In this document: piece by piece, positions 42,634 through 51,292 of the stretch
Numbering within the stretch: the first letter of the stretch is position 1
How the letters are laid out: the number at the start of each line of letters is the position of its first letter
Source of the DNA: DASUAS01 sp963809795
GTDB lineage: Bacteria; Actinomycetota; Acidimicrobiia; IMCC26256; DASPTH01
Direction: 5' to 3'
Assembly: GCA_963809795.1 (NCBI GenBank)
Contig: CAWELN010000007.1
Location: forward strand, 1 to 64,000
DNA length: 64,000 nt
Translations under genes and position numbers: made by a program
The notes under the pieces: generated by a model
The model's input: the letters and a program-made list of their open reading frames with translations, nothing else
The model's database searches: none
Told to the model about the DNA's origin: nothing

Positions 42634-45600
42634 GTGATGCTGCTCGTCGTCATCGGAGTCGCCGGCGTGGCCGCGTTCGCATCTCGCTTCGCGGTGCGGC
42701 AGTTTCAGGGCACCCACCACGACCCGGTCGAGCCGATGGACAATTGGTGGCCCGTCGCGTTCGTACTGATCGCGGTTTCCATGATTCCGCTGTTCGTGTT
42801 CGCGCGGATCGGTCATGGCCGACACGTGGTTCATCTTCGTCGCCAACCCCCAACGACTCCTCGCCCACACCGCATCGATCTGGCAGCACTCTGCCGACCT
42901 CGGCAGCGCGGTCACCGTGAACCCGGTGCTGCCTACGGCGTACGTCGCCTTGCTGCGGGAGCTCGGTGCATCGTTGTGGCTCGCGCAGCGGATCTGGTTC
43001 GGCACCCTGCTGCTGATGGGATCCCTCGGCACCGCGTGCGTCGCCTGGTTCTTCACCAAGAGTCGTGCGGCGGCACTGGTGGCCGGACTGATGTTCCTGG
43101 CGGCGCCTTACACCTTCTCCTACTTCTATCCGACGTGGCTCTTCGTCAGTGCGGCTGTGCTGCCACTCGTCGTATTGGCCGCACTCCATGGGACGACCTC
43201 GACGTCGCGATGGCGCTGGGCCGCGGTGGCGGCCCTCCTCGTGACCGGTGCGATGTTCAACCTGCCGGCAGTGGCGCTGGCAACCCTGCCCGTCGCCGCA
43301 GTCCTGATCTACCTCCGCGTGTCTGGTCGTGCGGGATGGCGTTCGATCCTCGCGTGGCTCGGAGCCACTGCGGCCTTCGCGGGGCCCATCCTGCTCCCGT
43401 TCGCGCTTGCGTTCCCGCTGCAGGTCGACAAGTGGCGATCGTTCCTCGCGGTCAGCGAGAGCTTCGACGCAATCGCTCAGTCCTCGAGTTGGTCCGAGAG
43501 CATCCGCGGCCTCGGCGGCTGGTTGGTCTACTGGAATCCCGGCAGTCGGCTCGTGCTGCCCTACATCGGCGGCTACTTGACCAACTGGACCGTCGTGGTC
43601 CTCACCTTCGTGCCGGTGATCGCCGCGTTCCTCGTCGTGGCACTCACCCGCTTGCGGGCGCGGTTGCTCTTCGGGGCCATGCTGATCGGTTGCACCGCCT
43701 TGATGGTGGGTGGCTATCCACGCAATGCACCGTCACCTCTCGGCTTGGTGTTGACCGACGTGTTCAACTCGGTGCCTCTGACGTTCGCGTTCCGGAGCGT
43801 CTTCAAGGCCGGTGCGGGCACCGTGCTCGCGACGGCGGTGCTGCTCGGGATCGGGGCCGCGTGGTTCCTGGCCCGCCGGCGGAGTCCTCCGATCACCGCG
43901 GCCGCCGCGGTGCTCGCGGTGGCCGTCGTGGTCGCCGGCTCGTACCCCCTCTGGACGGGTCAGCTGTTGCGAACGGTCCCGAAGATCCATGGCGATGTGC
44001 CCGGGTACTGGCAGCAGGCGCTCCGCTACCTCGACGCTCGGGGGGGCAGCGGTCGAGCGATGGTCGTGCCCTTGTCAGACGAAGACCAGTACCGCTGGGG
44101 CAACACCACCTGGGGTGACATGTTCGCATCGAAGCTCGACCGTCCGGTCGTGCTCGGGGGAGCGTTCCCGGACTCCTCGGGTGATGCAGGGGATCTCGTC
44201 CAGGCGTTGGCACGGAATCTCTCGAGTGGCCACTACACGCCCGGGACCTTCGCACCGATCGCCCGCCGGCTGGGGATCTCCTACCTGGTGATCAGGAACG
44301 ACCTGGACTGGCAGCACACCGGAGGAGTGCGGCCCGCTGCGCTGCAGCCGCTCCGCGACGACCCGAGCCTCGAACGCATCGCCGCGTTCGGCGACCGGGG
44401 TGCGAACACGACGCGTCGGGGGGATCGATCCCGGGCTGCCGCGCGCGAGCGACAGCTCAGGCCCGTGGAGGTCTATCGCGTCCCGGGCGCCTACGGCGGG
44501 GCGCGTGTCGTCTCGGACGCGCCTCCGCTCGTCGTCTCCGGCGATGGTGATGCGTGGCCGGAGCTGGCGGCGGCGCGGCTCCTCGACGACCTCGGACCAG
44601 TCCAGTACACCGCTCGGCTGAGTGATGAGCAGCTTCGGCGCGCGCTCGAGGCCGGCGCCACGCTCGTGATCACCGACACGAACCGTCGAGTGTTGTCCGC
44701 CTTCGGCGTCCCCCGCGAGACGGTCGACACGACCGTTACCGACCGGGTCTCCGATCTGTTCGGGCGCGCCGGCTCCCAGACCATCCCGTTGTCCGGCGAC
44801 GCGACGTCAGTGCGGGAGGTGGGTCCACCTCGGCTCTTCCGCCCCGGCCTCGCACACCGGCCATGGGCCGCCTTCGACGGCCATCTCGACACGAGCTGGT
44901 TGACCGGCAACTACCTGCCTCCGTTGGGCGAATACCTGGAGGTGGACCTCGCTCGGCCCCGCGCGATCTCGTCGATCACCGTGCACGGGGCGCCTCGGAA
45001 CGGCGATCGAGACGCCGCAGCTGTTCGCGTCACGCTCGGTGATGGTCGGCCCGTCACGAAGAATCTCGGAGCTGACCACACCGCGTCGTTCTCGTTTTCA
45101 CCACGGAAGGTGCGTCGCGTCCGGATCGGCGTGACCAAGGTCGACGGGTCGGGTCGAGGTCCCTACGGACTGGCGGAGGTGACGATCAAGGGACTGAACC
45201 TGAAACGCGCACTGCGTGTGCCCGACGACGTCGCCCGCGCGGCGAGGCGTGATCCCGCCATCGCCAGGTCGCTCGGCACGGCGCCGATCCGTTTTCTCTT
45301 CGCTCGCGACCTCGATGGCAGTGAACCGACCCTGCGCCGGACGTTCCGAGTGCCCGTGTCGCGCGCCTTCACGGGCGAGCTGACGCTTCAGGTCGACGAT
45401 CAGACGCCGCGAGCTGCAGTGGCCCGATTGGCCGGTGGTCCATTAACTCCCGCGTGTCGTACCGACCTGGTGCAACTCGATGGAGTCCCGGTGGGAGTGA
45501 GGATCGAAGCGTCCGCCGAGGATCTGCTTGCAAGGAAGCCGGTCCGCGCCCGGTTGTGCAAGGCGTCGTCACTCGGCGCCGGGGTGCACACCCTCGTCGC

Positions 45601-46471
45601 GGCCGATCGGATTCCGGTGGACCGCGTCGAGCTCGGCACCGAAGGCGGAAGGCAGCCGATCACGGCGACCAGCCTGGTGAGCCGGACCACGTCGGACGGC
45701 TCCGCGGGTGTGTCGGTGCGCGTCGGCGGCTCCGCGCCGGCCTGGGTCATCTCGGGCCAAGCGATGGCTCCGCAATGGCAGGCTCGATCGGGCGGGCACG
45801 ACCTCGGCTCCGCGGTCGAACTCGATGCGCAGGCCGCGTGGGCGCTCCCTCGGGGCGGTGGTCGTGTGGTCGAGACCTCGTTCGGCGGGCAAGGGGTGTA
45901 TCGCGTCGCGTTCTGGATGTCCGTCGTCGCGCTGATGCTGGCAGCGATAGTGGCGATCGCCGATCCGAGGATTCGGATCCGCGGCCCCGGCTCGCGTGCG
46001 CTCGGCGATCCGCGGCCGTGGAACATCGCGCTCGCGGCCGGTGCCCTCGCGTTTGCCTTCGCGGTCGGGGGAGCGATCCAGGCCTTGGTCGTGCTCGGCA
46101 CGCTGATCGCAATGCGAAAGAGATGGCTGTCCCCGCCCGTGGTGGGGTTGGTCGGAGCAGGTTTGCTGCTGCTCGCCGTGACAGATCTCGTACCGCCATT
46201 CGGTGCGAGCCTCCGACCGGCCGATCCGACGTGGCCATTGCGTCACGAGCACGCACACTTCTTCGTCCTGCAGGGTGTTGTGCTGCTCGTCGCATGCATC
46301 GTCGAGTTCGCGCGAAGAGCGATCGCAGCAGACGGATCCGACCTGGCTCACCTGGAGGGGCGCGACTCTCCGGACTCGACGGAAACGAGTCCCGCGGAGC
46401 TGCCTCGGATCAGTTGGCGTCCCCTACCTCCGATCAGTTGGCGTCCCCCCATCCGGTGGCGCGCCGACTGA
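42634..46471 (+). CDS. AftD-like alpha-(1->3)-arabinofuranosyltransferase, with a frameshift near its N-terminus
   Basis: A GT-C membrane enzyme of about 1,280 residues. First part (from 42634, or 42736 MDNWWPVAFVLIAVSM) runs to near 42815. The frame then changes and continues from MADTWFIFVANPQRLLAHTA, the AftD-type D-T-K-like catalytic loop (here DTWF), through several helices. The long exported part includes a discoidin-type carbohydrate-binding module (AAFDGHLDTSWLTGNYLPP and GEYLEVDLARPRAISSITV). The C-terminal helices include VAFWMSVVALMLAAIVAIA and FVLQGVVLLVACIVEFA. AftD caps arabinan in mycobacteria; arabinan in this organism is inference. It overlaps the convergent GT2 gene by 124 nt. 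Confidence 0.82.
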
Positions 46472-47187
46472 CGGTCGGCTTCCGCGTGCGCACTCCGATG
46501 CCATCGGGCTCTGATGCGCACCAGATCGAGTGTCATCTGGAAGGGGTCGACCAGGCGCACGCGGGTGCCTGGAACCGCTGTCCACGTCAAGGGGATCTCG
46601 GTCACGGTCAAGTCGAGGCGATCGGCGATCGCGAGCACCTCGACGTCGAAGGCGAATCGATTGCTCTTCAGGAGCGGAAAGATGCGATCGGCAGCCTGTC
46701 GCCGGAAGGCCTTGAACCCGCACTGAGTGTCATCGAAGTGCGTGCCGACGATGACGCGGACCATCGCGTTGAAGCATTGTGCCATCACGGCGCGGATCTT
46801 GGTCCCGCCGAGCGTGACTGACGCCGCGTGCGTACGCGACGCGATCGCGATGTCGGCATCATCGAGAGCACGGAGGAGAGGCTCGAGGTCACCGAGGTCG
46901 GATGCCAGGTCGGCGTCCATGAACACGATGGTGTCGCCGGTCGCCGCGAAGGCACCGGCCCGCACGGCCGCACCCTTTCCGCGGTTCTGCGCCAGTCGCA
47001 GCACCTGACTGCTCGGGAAGCTCGCGAGCGCCTTCAGGGCGACGTCGCTCGTTGCGTCGTCGCTGCCGTCGTCGACGACGATGATCTCCGCGCCACGGCC
47101 CTCGACGAACTCGACGAGCGTTTCCAAGGTCGCGCCGATCCGATGCTCCTCGCGGTACGCAGGTACCACCACGCTGAACGCTGCCAT
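46348..47187 (-). CDS. GT2 polyprenyl-phosphate glycosyltransferase (DPG/DPM synthase-like)
   Basis: 279 residues. FSVVVPAYREEHRIGATLET, AEIIVVDDGSDDATSDVA, TIVFMDADLASDLGDLEPLL and CGFKAFRRQAADRIFP are the family motifs. The DxD is in MDADL. The core, to about residue 235, matches dolichyl/polyprenyl-phosphate glucosyl- or mannosyltransferases, which charge the lipid carrier used by GT-C enzymes such as the adjacent AftD-like protein. The last about 40 residues, rich in Arg/Gly (SARHRMGGRQLIGGRG), overlap the convergent gene and are probably not conserved. Start ATG 47187. Confidence 0.88.
   Translation of the reverse strand: MAAFSVVVPAYREEHRIGATLETLVEFVEGRGAEIIVVDDGSDDATSDVALKALASFPSSQVLRLAQNRGKGAAVRAGAFAATGDTIVFMDADLASDLGDLEPLLRALDDADIAIASRTHAASVTLGGTKIRAVMAQCFNAMVRVIVGTHFDDTQCGFKAFRRQAADRIFPLLKSNRFAFDVEVLAIADRLDLTVTEIPLTWTAVPGTRVRLVDPFQMTLDLVRIRARWHRSAHAEADRQSARHRMGGRQLIGGRGRQLIRGSSAGLVSVESGESRPSR
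46408..46448. repeat. 24-bp-period direct repeat in overlapping gene tails
   Basis: The 17-nt sequence GATCAGTTGGCGTCCCC occurs at 46408-46424 and 46432-46448, 24 bp apart. The spacing keeps frame in both overlapping genes, so ISWRP repeats in AftD and RQLI repeats in the GT2 tail. Confidence 0.7.
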
Positions 47188-47232
47188 GGTCCTCGCCCCC
47201 CCATGGTTTCTGTAGGAGCAGACCCGCGTGCT

Positions 47233-48207
47233 TCAGACGGGGTATGAACGGGCCTTGTCGTTCGTTGGTCGGCTCTGTGGGCTGGTGTCGGTGGTGCCGA
47301 TGGCGTCGGGAGGGTCCAGGTGCACCACTGCGTAGATGCGGTTGGTCGTGGGCGTCGGATGATCTGCGACGGCGGTCGCGCGACGCGTCAGGTACGAGTC
47401 GCGGAGGAGCCGGCCGAGTGCGCGTGGATCGTGGCCCCAACGGGCGGCGACGCCGTCGAGCAGCATCTGTTCGCCCTTGCGGAAATCTGCGTGGTACCAG
47501 AGTTCGACTTTCGACCCTGGAGAGCTTTCGGCGACGAGCGAACGCAGCTGTTCCTCGGTCGGCAACCCGAACTGGAGGTGTTCTTCGAGAAAGTCGAGGC
47601 GAAGGCCGTAGCGGACTTGGAGCAGGTTGGCGATGCGTGCCTCGGACGCGGCGTGTTCCTCGGAGCCGAGCGGACACCCGATGACGAGGCGCGACCGTGC
47701 GACGCGCGCCAATTCGTCGACGTGTTCCTGACGCGCGGGCATCCGGAGATGCTCGAGCACGTCGGAGCTCGTGACGACGTCGAAGGAACGATCCGGGAAG
47801 GGGAGTCGTTGCGTGGAGTACACGACATCGGCGGGCGGCCGGATGTTCGCGGATACGACGTCGGCGTCGGGACGGAGGAGCCCAAGCTCGTTCCCCCGCC
47901 CACCGACGTCGAGGAGGTTTGCCGCCGGGCCGGCGAGATCGGCGAGCACGTGGAGCCGCTCCCATTTGTCCGGCTGCCAACGCGCGAACGTGGCCAGGCG
48001 CGTGAACAGCCGTACCTGGGACCGCATGCGGTCGCGCTCGACGAGTCCGCCCATGTCTCGACCCATCTCGAGCCGGTCACGTCCGGCTCGCGTCTCAAGT
48101 CGACGTGCGACGAACACGCGTCTCGCGTCGCGTCGCGCATCCCTCCGTGTCACGACGTTGTATCCGATCGCGGCGATCGGCGCACGTGCCTGGTCGCGGC
48201 CGAACAC
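47233..48207 (-). CDS. SAM-dependent methyltransferase-like protein
   Basis: 324 residues. Motif I NLLDVGGRGNELGLLRPDAD (ANLLDVGGRG) and the motif II/III run STQRLPFPDRSFDVVTSSDV with LEHLRMPARQEHVDELARVA are recognised as a class I methyltransferase. About 75 N-terminal residues are basic and unlike the core. The C-terminal half (RIANLLQVRYGLRLDFLEEH) lacks known features. A sugar or lipid methyltransferase in the envelope cluster is likely. Start GTG 48207. It lies on the same strand as and downstream-adjacent to GT2, suggesting a shared operon. Confidence 0.75.
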   Translation of the reverse strand: MFGRDQARAPIAAIGYNVVTRRDARRDARRVFVARRLETRAGRDRLEMGRDMGGLVERDRMRSQVRLFTRLATFARWQPDKWERLHVLADLAGPAANLLDVGGRGNELGLLRPDADVVSANIRPPADVVYSTQRLPFPDRSFDVVTSSDVLEHLRMPARQEHVDELARVARSRLVIGCPLGSEEHAASEARIANLLQVRYGLRLDFLEEHLQFGLPTEEQLRSLVAESSPGSKVELWYHADFRKGEQMLLDGVAARWGHDPRALGRLLRDSYLTRRATAVADHPTPTTNRIYAVVHLDPPDAIGTTDTSPQSRPTNDKARSYPV

Positions 48208-48322
48208 TTGACGCGTTCGTCGGAGTACGGTGCGTGACGGGCAGGCGGCAAAGCGAGCGCGAGAACGGCACTATTACCGTCGCGCGGCGTACGGGTGTCG
48301 AGAGCTGACGACAGGTGAAACC

Positions 48323-49078
48323 GTGGAGAAGCACCGCAACGGCCTGGCGCGCAGCGCGCACCTGGTGCAGCTCTTCCGCCGCGAAGCGTCGGACCCGGAC
48401 GCGTTCTACTGCTTCTTGGCACAGGACACGGTCGCGTGTCTCGAGCGGTTCGTGAGTCTCGACGGCGCGCTCGCGGTCGACATCGGAGGCGGTCCGGGCT
48501 ACATGGCCGAGGCGCTGCGGCGGGTCGGGACCCGTTGTGTGGTGGTCGAGTTCTCACAGGACGAACTGACGCTCCACGGACGTACGCCGGTCGACGCAGT
48601 GCGCGGCGACGCGCAACTGCTCCCGTTCCGCGACGGCTCCGTCGACCTCGTCCATTCTTCGAACGTCATCGAGCACCTGGAAGATTGGCGGGCGATGCTC
48701 CGCGAGATGGTGCGGGTGCTCCGACCGGATGGCGGCACCGCCTACCTCAGCTTCGGGAACTGGTTCTCCCCTTGGGGAGGTCACGAGACGTCGCCGTGGC
48801 ACTACCTCGGAGGTGGGTTCGCAGCCCGGCGCTACGAGCGCCACTACGGGCGACCGCCGAAGAACGCCTTCGGCTCGTCGCTCTACCGCTTGGACATCGG
48901 TCCGGTGCTCCGGTGGTTTCGGGAGCAGCACGAGGTCGAGGTTCGATGGGTCGCGCCCAGGTACCTGCCCGACTGGATGCGCTGGATCGTGGAGGTTCCG
49001 GGCGCGCGCGAATTCCTCACCTGGAACATCGGGATCGTCTTCGGCCGCGTGGCGGCGGATGCCGCCGCGCGCCGTTGA
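48323..49078 (+). CDS. SAM-dependent methyltransferase, Rv0224c-like
   Basis: 251 residues. The methyltransferase core ALAVDIGGGPGYMAEALRRV, the acidic VVVEFSQDEL, then LLPFRDGSVDLVHSSNVIEH and MVRVLRPDGGTAYLSFGNWF. The DPDAFYCFLAQDTVACLERF N-terminus and the SPWGGHETSPWHYLGG region match mycobacterial Rv0224c-type proteins, whose start length also fits this GTG 48323 (AGGTG upstream). The frame opens earlier, with GTG 48230 possible. It is divergent from the other methyltransferase and probably works on cell-envelope lipid or glycan. The acceptor is unknown. Confidence 0.8.
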   Translation: MEKHRNGLARSAHLVQLFRREASDPDAFYCFLAQDTVACLERFVSLDGALAVDIGGGPGYMAEALRRVGTRCVVVEFSQDELTLHGRTPVDAVRGDAQLLPFRDGSVDLVHSSNVIEHLEDWRAMLREMVRVLRPDGGTAYLSFGNWFSPWGGHETSPWHYLGGGFAARRYERHYGRPPKNAFGSSLYRLDIGPVLRWFREQHEVEVRWVAPRYLPDWMRWIVEVPGAREFLTWNIGIVFGRVAADAAARR

Positions 49079-49133
49079 TACCCGGGGTGGACCGAGTGGC
49101 CGACGGCTGTCGCGAAGAGTGACGCGTGTCCAG

Positions 49134-49361
49134 TCAGACCTGTGCGGTGGGGAGGCCCATGTCGACCTCCGACCCGAGGCGCACGTTCACGGCGCGGCCG
49201 TCGGCGTCGAGCTCGAAGTTGATGCGCTGGCCCTGGCGGAGGGTCTCGAACAGGGAGTGCTCGAGCGCGTTCGGGGCGAAGGTGAGCTCGGCGCGGTCGG
49301 ACTCCCGGAGCACGAGGCCCTCACCCGAGAGCGGGTCGTACATGCGGACGACACCCTGCAC
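49134..49361 (-). CDS. Cold-shock-domain-like small protein
   Basis: 75 residues. MQGVVRMYDPLSGEGLVLRE, then AELTFAPNALEHSLFETLRQ, GQRINFELDADGRAVNVRLG follow the OB-fold cold-shock pattern (GxVxxYxxxxGxGFI; FxxxAL; L-x-x-G-Q-x-V-x-F-E; A-x-x-V). The usual RNP1 aromatics are reduced (G-E-G-L-V-L instead of GFGFI), so RNA binding may be weak or altered. GTG 49361 begins the domain. It lies 9 nt downstream of rpmB on the same strand, so both genes are likely co-transcribed. Confidence 0.7.
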   Translation of the reverse strand: MQGVVRMYDPLSGEGLVLRESDRAELTFAPNALEHSLFETLRQGQRINFELDADGRAVNVRLGSEVDMGLPTAQV

Positions 49362-49370
49362 GTCGAATCC

Positions 49371-49559
49371 CTAGGGCTTCTGCACCTTGCCCGCCTTGAG
49401 GCAGGAGGTGCACACGTGCAGCCGCTTCGGCGCGCCGTTGACGACGGCGCGGACCTTCTGCACGTTGGGGTTCCACCGACGCTTGGTCCGCCGGTGCGAG
49501 TGGCTGATGCGCATGCCGAATTGCGGCTTCTTGCCGCACACCTCGCAGACGGACGCCAT
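49371..49559 (-). CDS. rpmB: Large-subunit ribosomal protein bL28
   Basis: 62 residues. ASVCEVCGKKPQFGMRISHS and RRTKRRWNPNVQKVRAVVNG are the family signature, and LHVCTSCLKAGKVQK closes it. CxxC at each end makes this the zinc-binding form of L28. ATG 49559 is fixed by family length. It is divergent from the fakA-type gene with a 70-bp gap. Confidence 0.95.
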   Translation of the reverse strand: MASVCEVCGKKPQFGMRISHSHRRTKRRWNPNVQKVRAVVNGAPKRLHVCTSCLKAGKVQKP

Positions 49560-49616
49560 GACGAAACCCTTGCGTTCGGGACCGGATCGAACGGCTGAGG
49601 ATAGCAGTGGGCGAAG

Positions 49617-49622
49617 TACCAT
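49617..49622 (+). promoter_or_regulatory. Putative -10 element (TACCAT) for a leaderless gene
   Basis: TACCAT ends 7 nt before GTG 49630 without a ribosome site between. Confidence 0.45.
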
Positions 49623-49629
49623 CCCAGCC

Positions 49630-51282
49630 GTGACGGTCCTGCAGAAGCTGGCGCCGGGGGACCTGCGGCGGATCGTGTCCACGTACCGCGACACCCTGCG
49701 CGCCCACCAGGACGAGCTGAACGCGCTCAACGTCTACCCGGTGCCCGACGGTGACACCGGCACCAACATGGCCCTCACCCTCGAATCGGTGGTCGGTGAG
49801 CTGGATGGCGCGGCGGAGGCCGCGCCGATGGGGGAGGTCTGCGAGGCCATCCGGCACGGCTCGCTCATGGGTGCGCGGGGCAATTCGGGCGTGATCCTGT
49901 CGCAGATCCTGCGGGGCCTGGCCGACACGTTCTCGCCGCTCGACGAGATCTCCGGGACCGACGTCGCCGCCGGCCTCCGGCGCGCGGCCGATGCCGCCTA
50001 CCAGGCGGTGCTCCGCCCGGTCGAGGGCACCATCCTCACCGTGGTGCGGTCGGCCGCCGAGTCGGTCGAGCGGGCGGTGACCGAGGGGGAGACCACCCTC
50101 GCCGGGGTGTTCGAGCGGGCTGCCGCCGCGGCCCGCGAGGCGGTGGCGAGCACGCCCGACCTGCTGCCGGTGCTGCGCGAAGCCGGCGTGGTCGACGCCG
50201 GGGGGCGCGGCTTCGAGCTCCTGCTGGCCGCGTGCCTGCACGTCGTGGCCGACCGCCCCCTCCCGGCAGCCGAGGAGGTGCACGCCAACGTCGCGGTCGG
50301 GGCCCACGCCGGCGACGGCCACGCGGGAGGTGACGTCGGCGACCTCCGCTACGAGGTGATGTTCTTCCTCGAGGCCGACGACGCCCGCATCGACCAGTTC
50401 AAGTCGTCGTGGGGCGGCCTCGGTGACTCGATCGTCGTCGTCGGCGGCGAGGGGTTGTGGAACTGCCACGTGCACACCGACGACATCGGCGCCGCCATCG
50501 AGGCCGGCATCGCCGTGGGTCGGCCCCGCGACATCCGCGTCACCGACCTGCTGGAGCAGGTGGCCGACCGCGAAGAGGAGGCGTGGGTCCGCGACCAGAC
50601 ACCGGGCGGCACGCCGATCGAGCAGGTCACCACCGCGGTGGTCGCGGTCGCGGTCGGCGACGGGCTGCGCACCCTGTTGCGCGGCCTCGGTGTGCAGCAG
50701 GTCGTCGCCGGCGGGCAGTCGATGAACCCGTCGACCGCGCAGATCCTGGAGGCCGTCGACGCGTGCGCCGCCGAGGGCGTGATCGTGCTGCCGAACAACA
50801 AGAACATCGTGCCGGTGGCGGAGCAGGTGCCCGGGCTCACCGACATCCCGGTGGCGGTGGTGCCCACCGCGGCGGTGGTCGAGGCGCTCGGTGCGCTGGT
50901 GGCCTACGACCCCGATGCGTCGCTCGACGCGAACCGCGCCGCGATGGGAGAGGCGGCCGCCCGCATCCGGGCCGGCGAGGTCACCCGGGCGGTGCGCGAC
51001 AGCGTCGCCGAGTGCGGCGCGATCGCCACCGGCGACTGGATCGCCATCACGCGTGACGGCATCACCGCGGCGGTGAAGTCGGCCAGCGACGCCGCGGTCG
51101 CGCTCGTCGACGTGCTCGTCGACGACGAGTCGGAGCTGGTCACGATCATCGTCGGCGCCGACGCCGACGCCGACGACACCGCGCGCATCAGCGAGCACGT
51201 CGCCGAGCACCATCCCGACGTCGAGGTCGAGCTCCACCACGGTGACCAGCCCCTCTACCCGTACCTCATCGGCGTCGAGTAG
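49630..51282 (+). CDS. DAK2 (DhaL)/DegV-associated fatty acid kinase-like protein (YloV/FakA)
   Basis: 550 residues. The N-terminal DhaL-type domain has the Mg-ATP site ALNVYPVPDGDTGTNMALTL, then GARGNSGVILSQILRGLAD and VDAGGRGFELLLAACLHV. The middle and C-terminal domains are of the YloV type (GLWNCHVHTDDIGAAIEAG, VLPNNKNIVPVAEQVPGLTD). FakA phosphorylates fatty acids presented by a DegV-like FakB, so this fits a fatty-acid uptake role. No fakB is in the window. The order with rpmB and recG matches actinobacterial genomes. GTG 49630 gives the family start. Confidence 0.9.
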   Translation: MTVLQKLAPGDLRRIVSTYRDTLRAHQDELNALNVYPVPDGDTGTNMALTLESVVGELDGAAEAAPMGEVCEAIRHGSLMGARGNSGVILSQILRGLADTFSPLDEISGTDVAAGLRRAADAAYQAVLRPVEGTILTVVRSAAESVERAVTEGETTLAGVFERAAAAAREAVASTPDLLPVLREAGVVDAGGRGFELLLAACLHVVADRPLPAAEEVHANVAVGAHAGDGHAGGDVGDLRYEVMFFLEADDARIDQFKSSWGGLGDSIVVVGGEGLWNCHVHTDDIGAAIEAGIAVGRPRDIRVTDLLEQVADREEEAWVRDQTPGGTPIEQVTTAVVAVAVGDGLRTLLRGLGVQQVVAGGQSMNPSTAQILEAVDACAAEGVIVLPNNKNIVPVAEQVPGLTDIPVAVVPTAAVVEALGALVAYDPDASLDANRAAMGEAAARIRAGEVTRAVRDSVAECGAIATGDWIAITRDGITAAVKSASDAAVALVDVLVDDESELVTIIVGADADADDTARISEHVAEHHPDVEVELHHGDQPLYPYLIGVE

Positions 51283-51292
51283 CCCGACCGGC

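Noticed and set aside
46412..46470. The tail of the AftD-like protein as a short terminal repeat domain
   Set aside because: The ISWRP-type repeats come from the 24-bp duplication inside the overlap with the GT2 gene. Two copies are too few to call a domain.
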